In this document: positions 1 to 6,049 of the stretch, one piece after another | Position numbering within the stretch: position 1 is the first letter of the stretch | Layout of the letters: each line of letters begins with the position of its first letter | Assembly (NCBI GenBank): GCA_021795535.1 | Contig: JAJYPG010000007.1 | Span: 1 to 12,505 of the forward strand | Direction: 5' to 3' | Source: Planctomycetota bacterium | GTDB lineage: Bacteria; Planctomycetota; Phycisphaerae; WQYP01 | Length of the DNA: 12,505 bases | Made by a program: the position numbers and the translations under genes | Notes under the pieces: model-generated | Told to the model about the DNA's origin: nothing | Seen by the model: only the letters and a program-made list of their open reading frames with translations | Database searches by the model: none

Positions 1-1
1 C

Positions 2-382
2 CGATCTAGTGAGTGCTTCAAGCGGCAGGTGGTCGAAGAGTTGGAGAATGGTCGATTCGAGTCGATTACCCAGGCGCGGTTGCACCACGGGATTCCCGGC
101 GCGACAACGGTGCAGAAATGGCTAAATAAGTACGGTAAGAATCATTTACAGGCGAAGGTGGTGCGTGTGGAAAAGCCAGACGAACAAGATCGGATACGGG
201 AGTACAAAAAGCGCATAGCGCAGTTGGAGCAGGCGTTGGGGAAAACGCAGGCGGAGAACGTGTTGAATGCGACATTTTTGAAGCTGGCCTGCGAGGAGTT
301 GGGGCAGGAGGTGGCAAGCTTTAAAAAAAAGTCCGATGGGAAGCGGTCCACGCCGCCGGGAAGTGTTGGCCGCGCGAGGTGA
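2..382 (+). CDS. IS3-family transposase OrfA (5' end cut by window edge)
   Basis: The frame is open from the first complete codon at position 2, and the residues before the first possible internal start (GTG at 29) read RSSECFKRQVVEEL, which matches the usual beginning of IS3-type OrfA proteins. The gene therefore starts upstream of the window, and GTG 29 is more likely an internal valine. The visible part contains a helix-turn-helix (TQARLHHGIPGATTVQKWLNKYG) that should bind the terminal repeats. After it comes a charged heptad-rich stretch (IREYKKRIAQLEQALGKTQ) likely to form the leucine-zipper-like coiled coil used for multimerisation. The stop codon TGA (380-382) overlaps the GTG at 379 in the orfB frame. 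Ribosomes that slip at 325-331 continue into orfB to make the OrfAB transposase, while those that do not end here and make OrfA, which in this family acts as a regulator. Confidence 0.9.
   Translation, partial: RSSECFKRQVVEELENGRFESITQARLHHGIPGATTVQKWLNKYGKNHLQAKVVRVEKPDEQDRIREYKKRIAQLEQALGKTQAENVLNATFLKLACEELGQEVASFKKKSDGKRSTPPGSVGRAR
306..331 (+). promoter_or_regulatory. Programmed -1 ribosomal frameshift site with upstream SD-like stimulator
   Basis: The heptamer A AAA AAG lies at 325-331 and is phased exactly as needed in the OrfA frame (codons AAA at 326 and AAG at 329). A -1 slip places the ribosome in the orfB frame, which is open from 325 after a TAA at 322-324. A Shine-Dalgarno-like AGGAGG at 306-311 lies 13 bases before the heptamer, similar to the stimulators known from dnaX and IS911. 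The shift site, the phase and the open frame are seen directly; activity is inferred. Confidence 0.85.
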
Positions 383-1386
383 GGATACTGTGCCGGCAGG
401 TGGGCATGACGCGGCAGAATTATTACAAACAGCGGCTGGTTCGGGAACGTTTGACGGTGGATGAAAAGTTGGTGTTGGAATTAATCCGGAAAGAGCGCAG
501 TTATATGCCGCGTCTGGGATGCCGGAAGCTACTGTACCTGGTGCAGCCGGAGCTGGAGGTGGCGGGAGTGATGATAGGCCGGGATAGATTCTTTGCGTTG
601 TTAAGGCGGCATAATATGCTCATAGAACGTCCGAAGCGTGGAGTCCGCACGACGTATAGCAGGCATGGATTTGCGGTGTATCCTAACCGCGCCAAGGATA
701 TGCAGGTCACCGGGCCGCATCAGTTATTGGTCAGCGATATAACGTACATCCGGACGGATGAAGGATTTATGTATTTGAGTCTGGTGATGGATGCGTTCAG
801 TCGGAAGATCGTGGGATTCGACAGCAGCGATACCCTGGAGATGGATGGGGTGATGCGTGCCGGTGCGCAGGCGATCAAGCAGTTACCCTCGGAGGCGTAT
901 GCGGTACATCATTCGGATCAGGGCAGCCAGTATTGCTGTGAGCCGTATATAAGGCAGTTGCAGGCGGCTGGGATGGGGATAAGCATGACGGAAGAGAACC
1001 ACTGCTACGAGAACGGGAAGGCGGAGCGATTAAACGGGATACTCAAGCAGGAATTGGGGATGGGAACGAGCTTTATGCGGAAGGCGATGGTGGCCCCCGC
1101 GGTGGCGCAGGCGGTGGTGATTTACAACCAATGCCGTCCGCACTGGAAGCTCAACCTGGGCGTACCGGAGCGGGTACATAGCGATGGGATAATACCGGAG
1201 AAGATAATGCAAAAACCAGCCGGTGAAGAAGCCTGCGTCGGCGTCCCCGAAGGGGGTGGGGAAACGCGCCGCGTGGGGGGGCTGCTCCGCTACGGTCGGA
1301 CTCGCTTCGCTCGCCCTCCCTGCGCTGCGCAGCCCCCCCACGCGATCCCCCTATGGAAGCTAAACTTGGATGCGAACAGTGAATAA
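379..1386 (+). CDS. IS3-family transposase OrfB (DDE integrase core)
   Basis: This frame encodes the catalytic half of the transposase and is probably made mainly as an OrfAB fusion, entering from the slip site at 325-331. The GTG at 379 overlaps the orfA stop, and an independent OrfB may also start there. Counting from that GTG, an HTH_21-like region (about residues 20-80) precedes the integrase core. The catalytic residues are D120 (in SDITYI), D180 (in HHSDQGSQY) and E216 (in NGKAERLNG), giving exactly 35 residues between the second D and the E, the DD(35)E hallmark of IS3. The core ends near the RPHWKLNLGVPERVHSDG motif. Residues from about 280 to 335 are unusual: they are encoded across a GC-rich inverted repeat and repeat the tetrapeptide WKLNL near the end, making the protein longer than a typical OrfB of about 270-300 residues. 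Confidence 0.9.
   Translation: MRILCRQVGMTRQNYYKQRLVRERLTVDEKLVLELIRKERSYMPRLGCRKLLYLVQPELEVAGVMIGRDRFFALLRRHNMLIERPKRGVRTTYSRHGFAVYPNRAKDMQVTGPHQLLVSDITYIRTDEGFMYLSLVMDAFSRKIVGFDSSDTLEMDGVMRAGAQAIKQLPSEAYAVHHSDQGSQYCCEPYIRQLQAAGMGISMTEENHCYENGKAERLNGILKQELGMGTSFMRKAMVAPAVAQAVVIYNQCRPHWKLNLGVPERVHSDGIIPEKIMQKPAGEEACVGVPEGGGETRRVGGLLRYGRTRFARPPCAAQPPHAIPLWKLNLDANSE
1270..1344 (+). repeat. GC-rich perfect 16-bp inverted repeat within orfB 3' end
   Basis: CGCGTGGGGGGGCTGC at 1270-1285 is exactly complementary to GCAGCCCCCCCACGCG at 1329-1344, leaving a 43-base loop. Inside and next to the loop are further small palindromes, for example GCTGCGCAGC at 1324-1333 and a TCGCTTCGCTCG stretch. Outer GGGG (1258-1261) and CCCC (1347-1350) could extend the stem past a small internal loop. 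The composition differs sharply from the rest of orfB. It resembles a small interspersed palindromic element or a folded 3' RNA end; which one cannot be decided from a single copy. Confidence 0.85.
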
Positions 1387-1390
1387 TAAT

Positions 1391-1417
1391 GTGACAACTT
1401 TAAATCAGGACTTGACA
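1391..1417 (+). repeat. Putative right terminal inverted repeat of the IS with outward -35 box
   Basis: The stretch just after orfB ends in TCAGGACTTGACA. The last six bases (1412-1417) are a consensus -35 hexamer TTGACA pointing out of the element towards glmU. Terminal repeats of several IS3-family elements carry such a box. No matching -10 box lies 16-18 bases further on (1434-1441 reads CGTCGTGC). The assignment cannot be tested here because the left end is not in the window. Confidence 0.45.
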
Positions 1418-1682
1418 GCCAGATAGTGGATGCCGTCGTGCCGTTGTGCCGTGGTGGTGAAAATATTCGTTCCATCCGGGTGGTTCAATCTTCAGAATCT
1501 GCATATACCTTCGCGGCGTTGCGCCATCGTGGTAAAGTGCGATCCTGAAAAAAAGTGTGGCACGCATTGACCTTGAATTCTGGCGGGGTGGTTTTGCGCC
1601 GCTCTGTTTTTCCGTTATTCTTCCGCTTTTTGATGCTGTATTGGAACGTTCCGGGCAGTTTGGAATTCAGGAGAACAAGGCG
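1418..1682. other. Gene-free interval between IS and glmU
   Basis: I find no supported gene in these 265 bases. A GTG at 1557 is in frame with glmU and would add 42 residues, but these precede the conserved start of the family and have no good ribosome binding site. I looked for -35/-10 pairs and found none with acceptable spacing. The glmU ribosome binding site AGGAG is at 1669-1673. Confidence 0.6.
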
Positions 1683-2606
1683 ATGACAATTTCGGCCATT
1701 ATTCTTGCCGCGGGCAAATCCACACGCATGAAATCCCGGCGGGTGAAGGTTCTGCATGAAATTTGTGGTCGGCCCATGCTTGCTTATGTGCTTGATGCGG
1801 TGCGGCAGGTCGGCGCGAGCAAAATTGCGGTGGTGGTGGGCCATGGTCGGCAGGAAGTGATGCAGACGTTTGACGATCATGCGGATATTCTCTGGGTGCA
1901 TCAGGAAGAGCAGAAAGGTACCGGGCACGCCGTGCGGGTTTGCCAGGCGGCGCTGGCTGGAACAGCGGGGGATGTATTTGTGCTTGCCGGTGATGGCCCA
2001 CTGATTCGGGCGCAGACCTTGGACGCGCTATTAGCCACACATCGGGAAAAAAAAGCGGCGTTGACTCTGGCGACCAGCATCTTGGCCGATGCGCAGGGTT
2101 ATGGGCGCATCATTCGCGGTACGGGTGATGAGGTTCTGGAAATTGTTGAACACCGGGATGCCACGGAAACGCAGCGGCAAATTCGCGAGGTAAATCCTTC
2201 CTATTATTTATTCCGGATGGAGTCTCTGTTTTCCGCGTTGGCGGAAGTCAGGCCAAATAACCAGAAAGGCGAATATTATCTGACTGATACCGTTGGAATT
2301 TTACGCAGCCATGGCCAACGGGTGGCCGCGGTAAATGCTGTTCCCCCGGCTGACGTTTTAAGCATCAATTCCCGGGAGGAATTGGCGGTTGTAGGCGGCC
2401 TGATGCAGAGGCGAATTGCCCAGGGAGTGATGGATTCCGGGGTGACTCTGGTCAGGCCGGAGTGCACATGGATTGAATTTGGCGCGAAAATCGGTCAAGA
2501 TACTGTTCTTGAGCCTTTCACCTGGGTCGGTGCCGGTGCGACTGTGCCGCCATCCAGCCATGTTCCGGCGGGAACGGTAATTGCTCGCGGCGGGCATTTC
2601 GGTTGA
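1683..2606 (+). CDS. glmU: GlmU-like N-acetylglucosamine-1-phosphate uridylyltransferase, acetyltransferase domain truncated
   Basis: It probably makes UDP-GlcNAc from UTP and GlcNAc-1-phosphate in the cytoplasm for peptidoglycan and envelope sugars. The start ATG 1683 follows AGGAG with 9 bases spacing and gives the family start MTISAIILAAGKSTRM. The nucleotidyltransferase signature is at residues 8-25 (LAAGKSTRM...KVLH, with K22 as the expected catalytic lysine). Further motifs are QKGTGHA (77-83), GDGPL (103-107, with the metal-binding aspartate D104), YGRII (140-144), IVEHRDAT (154-161), EVN (169-171), GEYYLTD (196-202) and N229. All match uridylyltransferase active-site blocks of E. coli GlmU. 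The protein has 307 residues against about 450. Only a short hexapeptide-like stub follows residue 250 (IEFGAKIGQDTVLEPFTWVGAGA), so GlcN-1-P acetylation is probably done elsewhere. A related nucleotidyltransferase of other sugar specificity is possible. Confidence 0.85.
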   Translation: MTISAIILAAGKSTRMKSRRVKVLHEICGRPMLAYVLDAVRQVGASKIAVVVGHGRQEVMQTFDDHADILWVHQEEQKGTGHAVRVCQAALAGTAGDVFVLAGDGPLIRAQTLDALLATHREKKAALTLATSILADAQGYGRIIRGTGDEVLEIVEHRDATETQRQIREVNPSYYLFRMESLFSALAEVRPNNQKGEYYLTDTVGILRSHGQRVAAVNAVPPADVLSINSREELAVVGGLMQRRIAQGVMDSGVTLVRPECTWIEFGAKIGQDTVLEPFTWVGAGATVPPSSHVPAGTVIARGGHFG

Positions 2607-2611
2607 AATGC
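2594..2611 (+). other. Stem-loop across the glmU stop codon
   Basis: GCATTTC (2594-2600) and GAAATGC (2605-2611) pair perfectly around the 4-base loop GGTT, and the glmU TGA (2604-2606) sits in the structure. No U-run follows, so this is unlikely to be a complete terminator. It could protect the 3' end or mark processing. Confidence 0.5.
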
Positions 2612-2810
2612 GGCTTATTCACACGTCCTTGCGGCGTTGTGAAGCAGGATTTTTTGCGGTAGCGGATTGGCTTTAATTCGCGTTGGTTTGGGAAGTTTTC
2701 CCGCGCAAAAAACTGGAAATGTATGGATGTCAACCGCGGTGCGAAGGTCGCTTCGCGGTAGTTTGTTTTTTGCCGCGATGGCGGCTGTTTTTTTTAACGG
2801 ATGTATCGGC
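2607..2810 (+). promoter_or_regulatory. Candidate attenuator leader upstream of prs
   Basis: This 204-base interval before prs holds several complementary segments that cannot all pair at once. TTTTTTGC at 2650-2657 and GTTTTTTGC at 2765-2773 are both complementary to the single GCAAAAAAC at 2705-2713 (8 and 9 base pairs). The second pairing uses bases 2772-2773, which also belong to the left arm of the terminator-like hairpin at 2772-2785. Between them are a perfect hairpin GCGAAG/CTTCGC (2741-2746 with 2751-2756) and a small GGGAA/TTCCC hairpin (2690-2694 with 2698-2702). This is the layout expected of transcription attenuation, but no known riboswitch class was recognised. Confidence 0.4.
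2772..2795 (+). terminator. Intrinsic-terminator-like hairpin just before prs
   Basis: GCCGC (2772-2776) and GCGGC (2781-2785) pair around the loop GATG, followed after two bases by eight consecutive Ts (2788-2795). The stem is short but all G-C. It ends 15 bases before the prs GTG. It could end glmU transcripts, or act as the terminator of a prs attenuator. Confidence 0.6.
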
Positions 2811-3821
2811 GTGGCAAAACAGGCGGAAAAAATCAGAACTTCCCATCCCGATGACGAACTGAAAATCTTCGCCGGACGGGCCAACTTCACGCTGGCGGAA
2901 AAAATCAGCAGGCACATGGGCATTCCGCTGGGCAAGGCCCGCACCGAAACCTTTCCCGATGGCGAAATAATTGTAAAGCTTGATGAGGATGTCCGTGGCC
3001 GCGATTGTTTCATCATTCAACCCACCTGTCCGCCAGTCAATGATACGCTCGTTGAATTGCTGATTTGGGTGGACTGCCTGATGCGCGCCTCGGCCATGCG
3101 TATTACCGCGGTTATTCCTTATTTTGGCTATGCCCGGCAAGACCGCAAAAGCGAGGGGCGAACCCCCATTACCGCGAAAATGGTTTCCAATATTATTACC
3201 GCCGCCGGCGTGGACCGGGTTATTGCAATGGACCTGCACGCGGCGCAGGTGCAGGGCTTTTTTGATTTGCCGGTCGATCATCTGCTGGCTTCCCCGGTTT
3301 TTATGCAGTGGTACCGCCAGCAATTGCCGCAGCTTGGCCGCATTGCGGTCGTTTCACCGGACCCCGGCAACCTCAAGGCCGCGAGTTACTACGCGGAAAT
3401 GCTCGGCGGCGACTTGGCCTTTATAGACAAACGCCGACAGTCCGGCTCGCAGGTGGCCATGACCACCATCGTGGGAGATGTGGAAGACAAAACCGTTCTG
3501 ATGTTTGATGACATGATTACCACCGGCGGCACGGTGGCCGAGGCGAGCCGCATCCTGATGGACCATGGAGCCAAAGCTGTGCATATTGCCGCCACCCATG
3601 GCGTGTTTGCCGGCAACGCTGTGGAACGTTTGGCCAAAAGCCCCATCAGTAAAATTGTCGTCACCGACACCGTACCCATGGACGACCGCTTGGAACCCAT
3701 TCGCGAACGGCTGGTGGTGCTTTCCGTGGCCGACCTGCTGGGCGAGGCTATTCATCGCATCCATTTGAACCAATCTGTTTCCATTCTGTTTGACAAGGGG
3801 GGTAACGGAGGCAAGAGATAA
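2811..3821 (+). CDS. prs: Ribose-phosphate pyrophosphokinase (PRPP synthetase)
   Basis: It converts ribose-5-phosphate and ATP to PRPP, the precursor of purines, pyrimidines, histidine, tryptophan and NAD, in the cytoplasm. From GTG 2811 the protein has 336 residues, close to the family length of about 315. The conserved body starts at about residue 15 (DELKIFAGRAN). The catalytic flexible loop YARQDRK is at residues 107-113, the DLHAAQVQGFFD segment with H143 at 141-152, and the PRPP-binding loop DDMITTGGT at 233-241. The start is uncertain. An ATG at 2727 would add 28 residues, but that stretch contains the terminator-like hairpin and poly-T runs and would give an implausible secretion-signal-like N terminus. 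The site before GTG 2811 is weak (GGA at 2799-2801). It lies on the same strand as glmU and rplY, but the 204-base leader suggests separate control. Confidence 0.92.
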   Translation: MAKQAEKIRTSHPDDELKIFAGRANFTLAEKISRHMGIPLGKARTETFPDGEIIVKLDEDVRGRDCFIIQPTCPPVNDTLVELLIWVDCLMRASAMRITAVIPYFGYARQDRKSEGRTPITAKMVSNIITAAGVDRVIAMDLHAAQVQGFFDLPVDHLLASPVFMQWYRQQLPQLGRIAVVSPDPGNLKAASYYAEMLGGDLAFIDKRRQSGSQVAMTTIVGDVEDKTVLMFDDMITTGGTVAEASRILMDHGAKAVHIAATHGVFAGNAVERLAKSPISKIVVTDTVPMDDRLEPIRERLVVLSVADLLGEAIHRIHLNQSVSILFDKGGNGGKR

Positions 3822-3857
3822 TCCCGACGGCGTGTGCCCGCGGGTGTGACGATGGAT

Positions 3858-3911
3858 CGCAATTGCGTTTCCGTTTTGCAATTAATTCTGAATATCTTTC
3901 TATAAGAGGAG
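3858..3911 (+). promoter_or_regulatory. AT-rich possible promoter region and RBS of rplY
   Basis: The gap between prs and rplY becomes clearly AT-rich here. TTGCAA (3876-3881) and TATAAG (3901-3906) resemble -35 and -10 boxes, but their 19-base spacing is long, and the second box runs into the ribosome binding site. A 10-base palindrome CGCAATTGCG lies at 3858-3867. The ribosome binding site GAGGAG at 3906-3911 is strong and decides the rplY start at 3920 (8-base spacing). The promoter itself is a weak call. Confidence 0.3.
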
Positions 3912-3919
3912 TATCAGCC

Positions 3920-4624
3920 ATGGTGGCAACCAAAACCAAGCGTATTATTCTTAAGGCCGAGCAACGCAGTGACATTGGCGGACGCAAGCCCGAAGCTCTG
4001 CGCCAGGCCAACAAACTTCCCGCAGTGGTCTACGGACTTTCCGGCGGCAGTGTTTCTGTGGCGCTGGGCGCGCCGGAAACCGAAAAAGCCGTGCATTCCG
4101 GGGCACACCTTGTTGATCTGGACCTTGGTGGCAAGATTGAACACGTCCTGATTAAGGATGTGCAGTACAACTACCTGCAAACCAAAATTGAACATGTGGA
4201 TTTCCTGCGCATTGACCCCACACAGGAGGTTAAGGTGAAAGTTCCGCTGGAATTCCGCGGCATCCCCAAGGGGGCCAAGGAAGGCGGCATTCTGGAAGTG
4301 CAACATGCGGAAATTGAAGTCATGGTGCTGCCGCTAAACATTCCGGATTCGCTGCGCGTGAATGTGGAACATCTGGAATTGGATGCCTCTCTGCATGCTC
4401 GCGAACTGGCTCTGCCGGAAGGCCTGCATATGCTTAATCTGCCGGAACAGATTATCTGCCAGGTACGAGCCGTGAAGGAAGTTGTGCCGGAAGTTGAGGC
4501 TGCGGTGGCCGTTGCCGGTCCGGAAGTTATTGGCAAGAAGCCAGCTGAGGGTGAGGCCGCCGCTGGTGCCGCCGCCGCTGGTGCCGCGCCCGCGGGCGAT
4601 AAAAAAGCTCCGGCCAAGAAATAA
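3920..4624 (+). CDS. rplY: 50S ribosomal protein L25 / general stress protein Ctc
   Basis: This is a 5S rRNA-binding ribosomal protein of the long Ctc/TL5 type. The 234 residues begin at ATG 3920 after GAGGAG. The N-terminal L25 domain (about 1-95) shows the family pattern with DIGGRKPEALRQANKLPAVVYG near residues 17-38. The C-terminal Ctc domain (about 100-195) contains EVKVKVPLEFRGIPKGAKEGG-like and LPLNIPDSLRVNVEHL blocks. The last 40 residues are rich in alanine and end in lysines (DKKAPAKK), a low-complexity tail typical of flexible ribosomal extensions. It precedes pth, an arrangement common in many bacteria, and links ribosome function with recycling of peptidyl-tRNA. Confidence 0.95.
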   Translation: MVATKTKRIILKAEQRSDIGGRKPEALRQANKLPAVVYGLSGGSVSVALGAPETEKAVHSGAHLVDLDLGGKIEHVLIKDVQYNYLQTKIEHVDFLRIDPTQEVKVKVPLEFRGIPKGAKEGGILEVQHAEIEVMVLPLNIPDSLRVNVEHLELDASLHARELALPEGLHMLNLPEQIICQVRAVKEVVPEVEAAVAVAGPEVIGKKPAEGEAAAGAAAAGAAPAGDKKAPAKK

Positions 4625-4641
4625 TGGCGTAGGCAATAGCC

Positions 4642-4672
4642 GCAATAACCTCCTGTCTGGCGGAATTATTGC
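4642..4672 (+). other. Inverted repeat between rplY and pth
   Basis: GCAATAA (4642-4648) is perfectly complementary to TTATTGC (4666-4672) around a 17-base loop. GCAATA also occurs directly upstream at 4633-4638. No U-run follows. It could be a weak RNA hairpin between two translated genes; its role is unknown. Confidence 0.35.
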
Positions 4673-4738
4673 CCGTCGGTTCCACTGGAAGTTATTCTGC
4701 GGATGGTTGATGGACGCGGGCATGATCGGCAGGGCTGC

Positions 4739-5335
4739 ATGAAACTGGTAACCGGTTTGGGCAATCCCGGCGAGCAGTACAGCAAAACCCGGCATAACGC
4801 CGGATTTGTGGTGCTGGAGCGTATGGCGCAAAGCCAACCGCAAGCTCATTGGAAAGTTGCCCATAATGGTCTGCTGACCACCTTGGGCGGCGGTGAGAAC
4901 AAATTACTGCTCTTGCGGCCCATGACTTACATGAACCTTAGCGGGCAGGCGGTGCTTGCGGTCATGCGGTTTTATAATATTTCCATGAGCGACCTGCTGG
5001 TTGTTGTGGATGACATTGCTCTGCCCTGTGGTACGCTGCGCCTGCGGCCCGGCGGTTCCAGTGGCGGCCACAATGGCTTGGCCAGCGTGGAGCGGTCCTT
5101 GGAAAGCGTGGCCGGCAGCCAGGGCAAAATCGGGCGTGATTATGCCCGCTTGCGTATTGGCATTGATGCCCCAGGCCGCGTTCCCCTGGAATCGTATGTT
5201 CTGGGGGATTTTTCCGCCAGCCAGCGGAATTTGATGGAGTTGGCTTTTAATCAGGCCGTGGACGCGGTACAATACTGGGCTGATTTTGGCTTGGTGGCCG
5301 CGATGAATCGGTTCAATGGAGCCTCCCCTGAATGA
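4739..5335 (+). CDS. pth: Peptidyl-tRNA hydrolase
   Basis: It releases peptides from prematurely dropped peptidyl-tRNA and so recycles tRNA in the cytoplasm. From ATG 4739 it has 198 residues, the family length. The expected active-site residues are visible: N9 (GLGNPG), catalytic H19 (TRHNAGF), N66 (MTYMNLSG), D91 (VVDDIALP) and N112 (GGHNGL). Compared with E. coli Pth there is a small insertion after the HNGL helix (around SVAGSQGKIGRDY) before the RLRIGI strand. An in-frame ATG at 4703 would add 12 residues that do not belong to the family, so 4739 is preferred. The purine stretch AGGG at 4731-4734 is close to the start. Confidence 0.95.
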   Translation: MKLVTGLGNPGEQYSKTRHNAGFVVLERMAQSQPQAHWKVAHNGLLTTLGGGENKLLLLRPMTYMNLSGQAVLAVMRFYNISMSDLLVVVDDIALPCGTLRLRPGGSSGGHNGLASVERSLESVAGSQGKIGRDYARLRIGIDAPGRVPLESYVLGDFSASQRNLMELAFNQAVDAVQYWADFGLVAAMNRFNGASPE

Positions 5336-5338
5336 TTG

Positions 5339-5368
5339 GGCAGGGCCTTGGATGCCGGGTGCCTTGCC
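5339..5368 (+). other. Stem-loop after pth stop codon
   Basis: GGCAGGGC (5339-5346) pairs with GCCTTGCC (5361-5368) as eight base pairs including one G-U, around a 14-base loop. It starts three bases after the pth stop. No T-run follows, so it is not a typical terminator. It lies in the leader of rpsF. Confidence 0.4.
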
Positions 5369-5391
5369 GGACTGGTTGCCGATGAAGTTTG

Positions 5392-5405
5392 ACCATGGCC
5401 ATGGT
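5392..5405. repeat. 14-base perfect palindrome upstream of rpsF
   Basis: ACCATGGCCATGGT equals its own reverse complement. It lies about 110 bases upstream of the rpsF start. Further on, GGTAGCGC occurs twice (5467-5474 and 5476-5483), and the second copy is part of the palindrome GTAGCGCTAC (5477-5486). It could be a protein-binding site or part of a folded leader. A match to the known S6:S18-binding leader motif could not be shown. Confidence 0.5.
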
Positions 5406-5514
5406 AGCCAAGGTACTTGGTTTGGCATCGGGAGAGAACAATATTTTGCCCCGTGGTGAATCCCGTGGTAGCGCAGGTAGCGCTACTCGCCACGCGGAGT
5501 TTTTTGGAGAATGT

Positions 5515-5967
5515 ATGGCAGCCCATACACGTCAGTACGAAGCCCTTTTCCTGCTTAACGCCAGCTATGCCAGTGGCAGTTGGGACACCGCCAAGGCCGA
5601 AGTGGAACATATTCTACATCGCGCTAATGCGGAAATTATTCACCTGCGCAAGTGGGACGAACGTCGCCTGACTTATCCCATCAGCGGCAATAAACGCGGT
5701 GTTTATGTTCTGGCCTTCTTCAAATGCGAAGGTCCGAAGGTTGCCGGCATTGAACGCGATGTGCAGCTTTCCGAAAATATTCTGCGTGTGCTGGTCATCA
5801 AGGCGGATCATCTGGCCCTTAAAGATATGGAGGCCATGATGCCCCAGCAACCCATTCCGGATGAACATGATTTTCGTCCCGCCCGTCGCAACGACCGCGC
5901 CCCGCAGCGCGAAACTGTGGTGGTTTCAGAACCAGCCGTGGTGGATGAACCGGAAGAACTGCAATAA
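5515..5967 (+). CDS. rpsF: 30S ribosomal protein S6
   Basis: S6 sits in the platform of the small ribosomal subunit, normally bound to S18. The 150 residues start at ATG 5515 after GGAG (5506-5509, 5-base spacing). The body shows family features: RQYEALFLLNASY at the beginning, the LRKWDERRLTYPISGNKRG block at about residues 43-61, YVLAFFKCEG, and the SENILRVLVIK strand. The C-terminal 40 residues are charged and variable, common in S6. The open frame extends upstream to an ATG at 5389, but those residues are not family-like and would overlap a palindromic leader. ssb and rplI follow as usual, but the partner gene rpsR is not in the cluster. Confidence 0.95.
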   Translation: MAAHTRQYEALFLLNASYASGSWDTAKAEVEHILHRANAEIIHLRKWDERRLTYPISGNKRGVYVLAFFKCEGPKVAGIERDVQLSENILRVLVIKADHLALKDMEAMMPQQPIPDEHDFRPARRNDRAPQRETVVVSEPAVVDEPEELQ

Positions 5968-5989
5968 CTTTGTCCGTCGGTCCGGTCTG

Positions 5990-6008
5990 TTCAAGAGAAT
6001 ATCTTGAA
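5990..6008 (+). other. Stem-loop between rpsF and ssb
   Basis: TTCAAGA (5990-5996) and TCTTGAA (6002-6008) form a perfect 7-bp stem with loop GAATA. No T-run follows. It lies 42 bases before the ssb start and outside its ribosome binding site (GGAG 6037-6040). It could be a processing or stability element. Confidence 0.5.
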
Positions 6009-6049
6009 GCGGATTAACTGGCCGCGTGCGAATTCTGGAGTGATCGGCC

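Larger units (their letters stand above)
1..1417 (+). mobile_element. IS3-family insertion sequence, left part outside window
   Basis: Two overlapping reading frames, orfA (helix-turn-helix plus coiled coil) and orfB (DDE integrase core), are joined by a -1 frameshift signal. This is the standard design of IS3-family elements. The left end lies before the window, so neither the left inverted repeat nor the target duplication can be checked. The right end is placed provisionally at 1417, where the sequence after orfB reads TCAGGACTTGACA and ends in CA, as IS3-family ends usually do. The true boundary could differ by some bases. The orfs have no stop or frameshift damage within the window apart from the programmed shift, so the element may be active. 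The orfB 3' end has an unusual GC-rich extension. Confidence 0.85.

Noticed and set aside
1557..1682. Extended GlmU start at GTG 1557
   Set aside because: The added residues precede the conserved family start, and ATG 1683 has a good AGGAG site at correct spacing.
1485..1928. Open frame of 147 codons on the - strand covering the IS-glmU gap and the glmU start
   Set aside because: More than half lies antisense to glmU, there is no good ribosome binding site or recognisable domain, and the composition gives no coding signal.
2667..2810. N-terminal extension of PRPP synthetase with a lipoprotein-like signal (hydrophobic LFFAAMAAVFF followed by NGC)
   Set aside because: PRPP synthetase is cytoplasmic, the lipobox is poor, and the stretch contains poly-T runs and a G-C hairpin followed by eight Ts, which fits a non-coding leader. 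GTG 2811 is preferred, although ATG 2727 cannot be fully excluded.
5389..5514. Upstream ATG of rpsF giving a 42-residue N-terminal extension
   Set aside because: The extension is not S6-like, overlaps palindromes, and ATG 5515 has a GGAG site and gives the standard S6 start.
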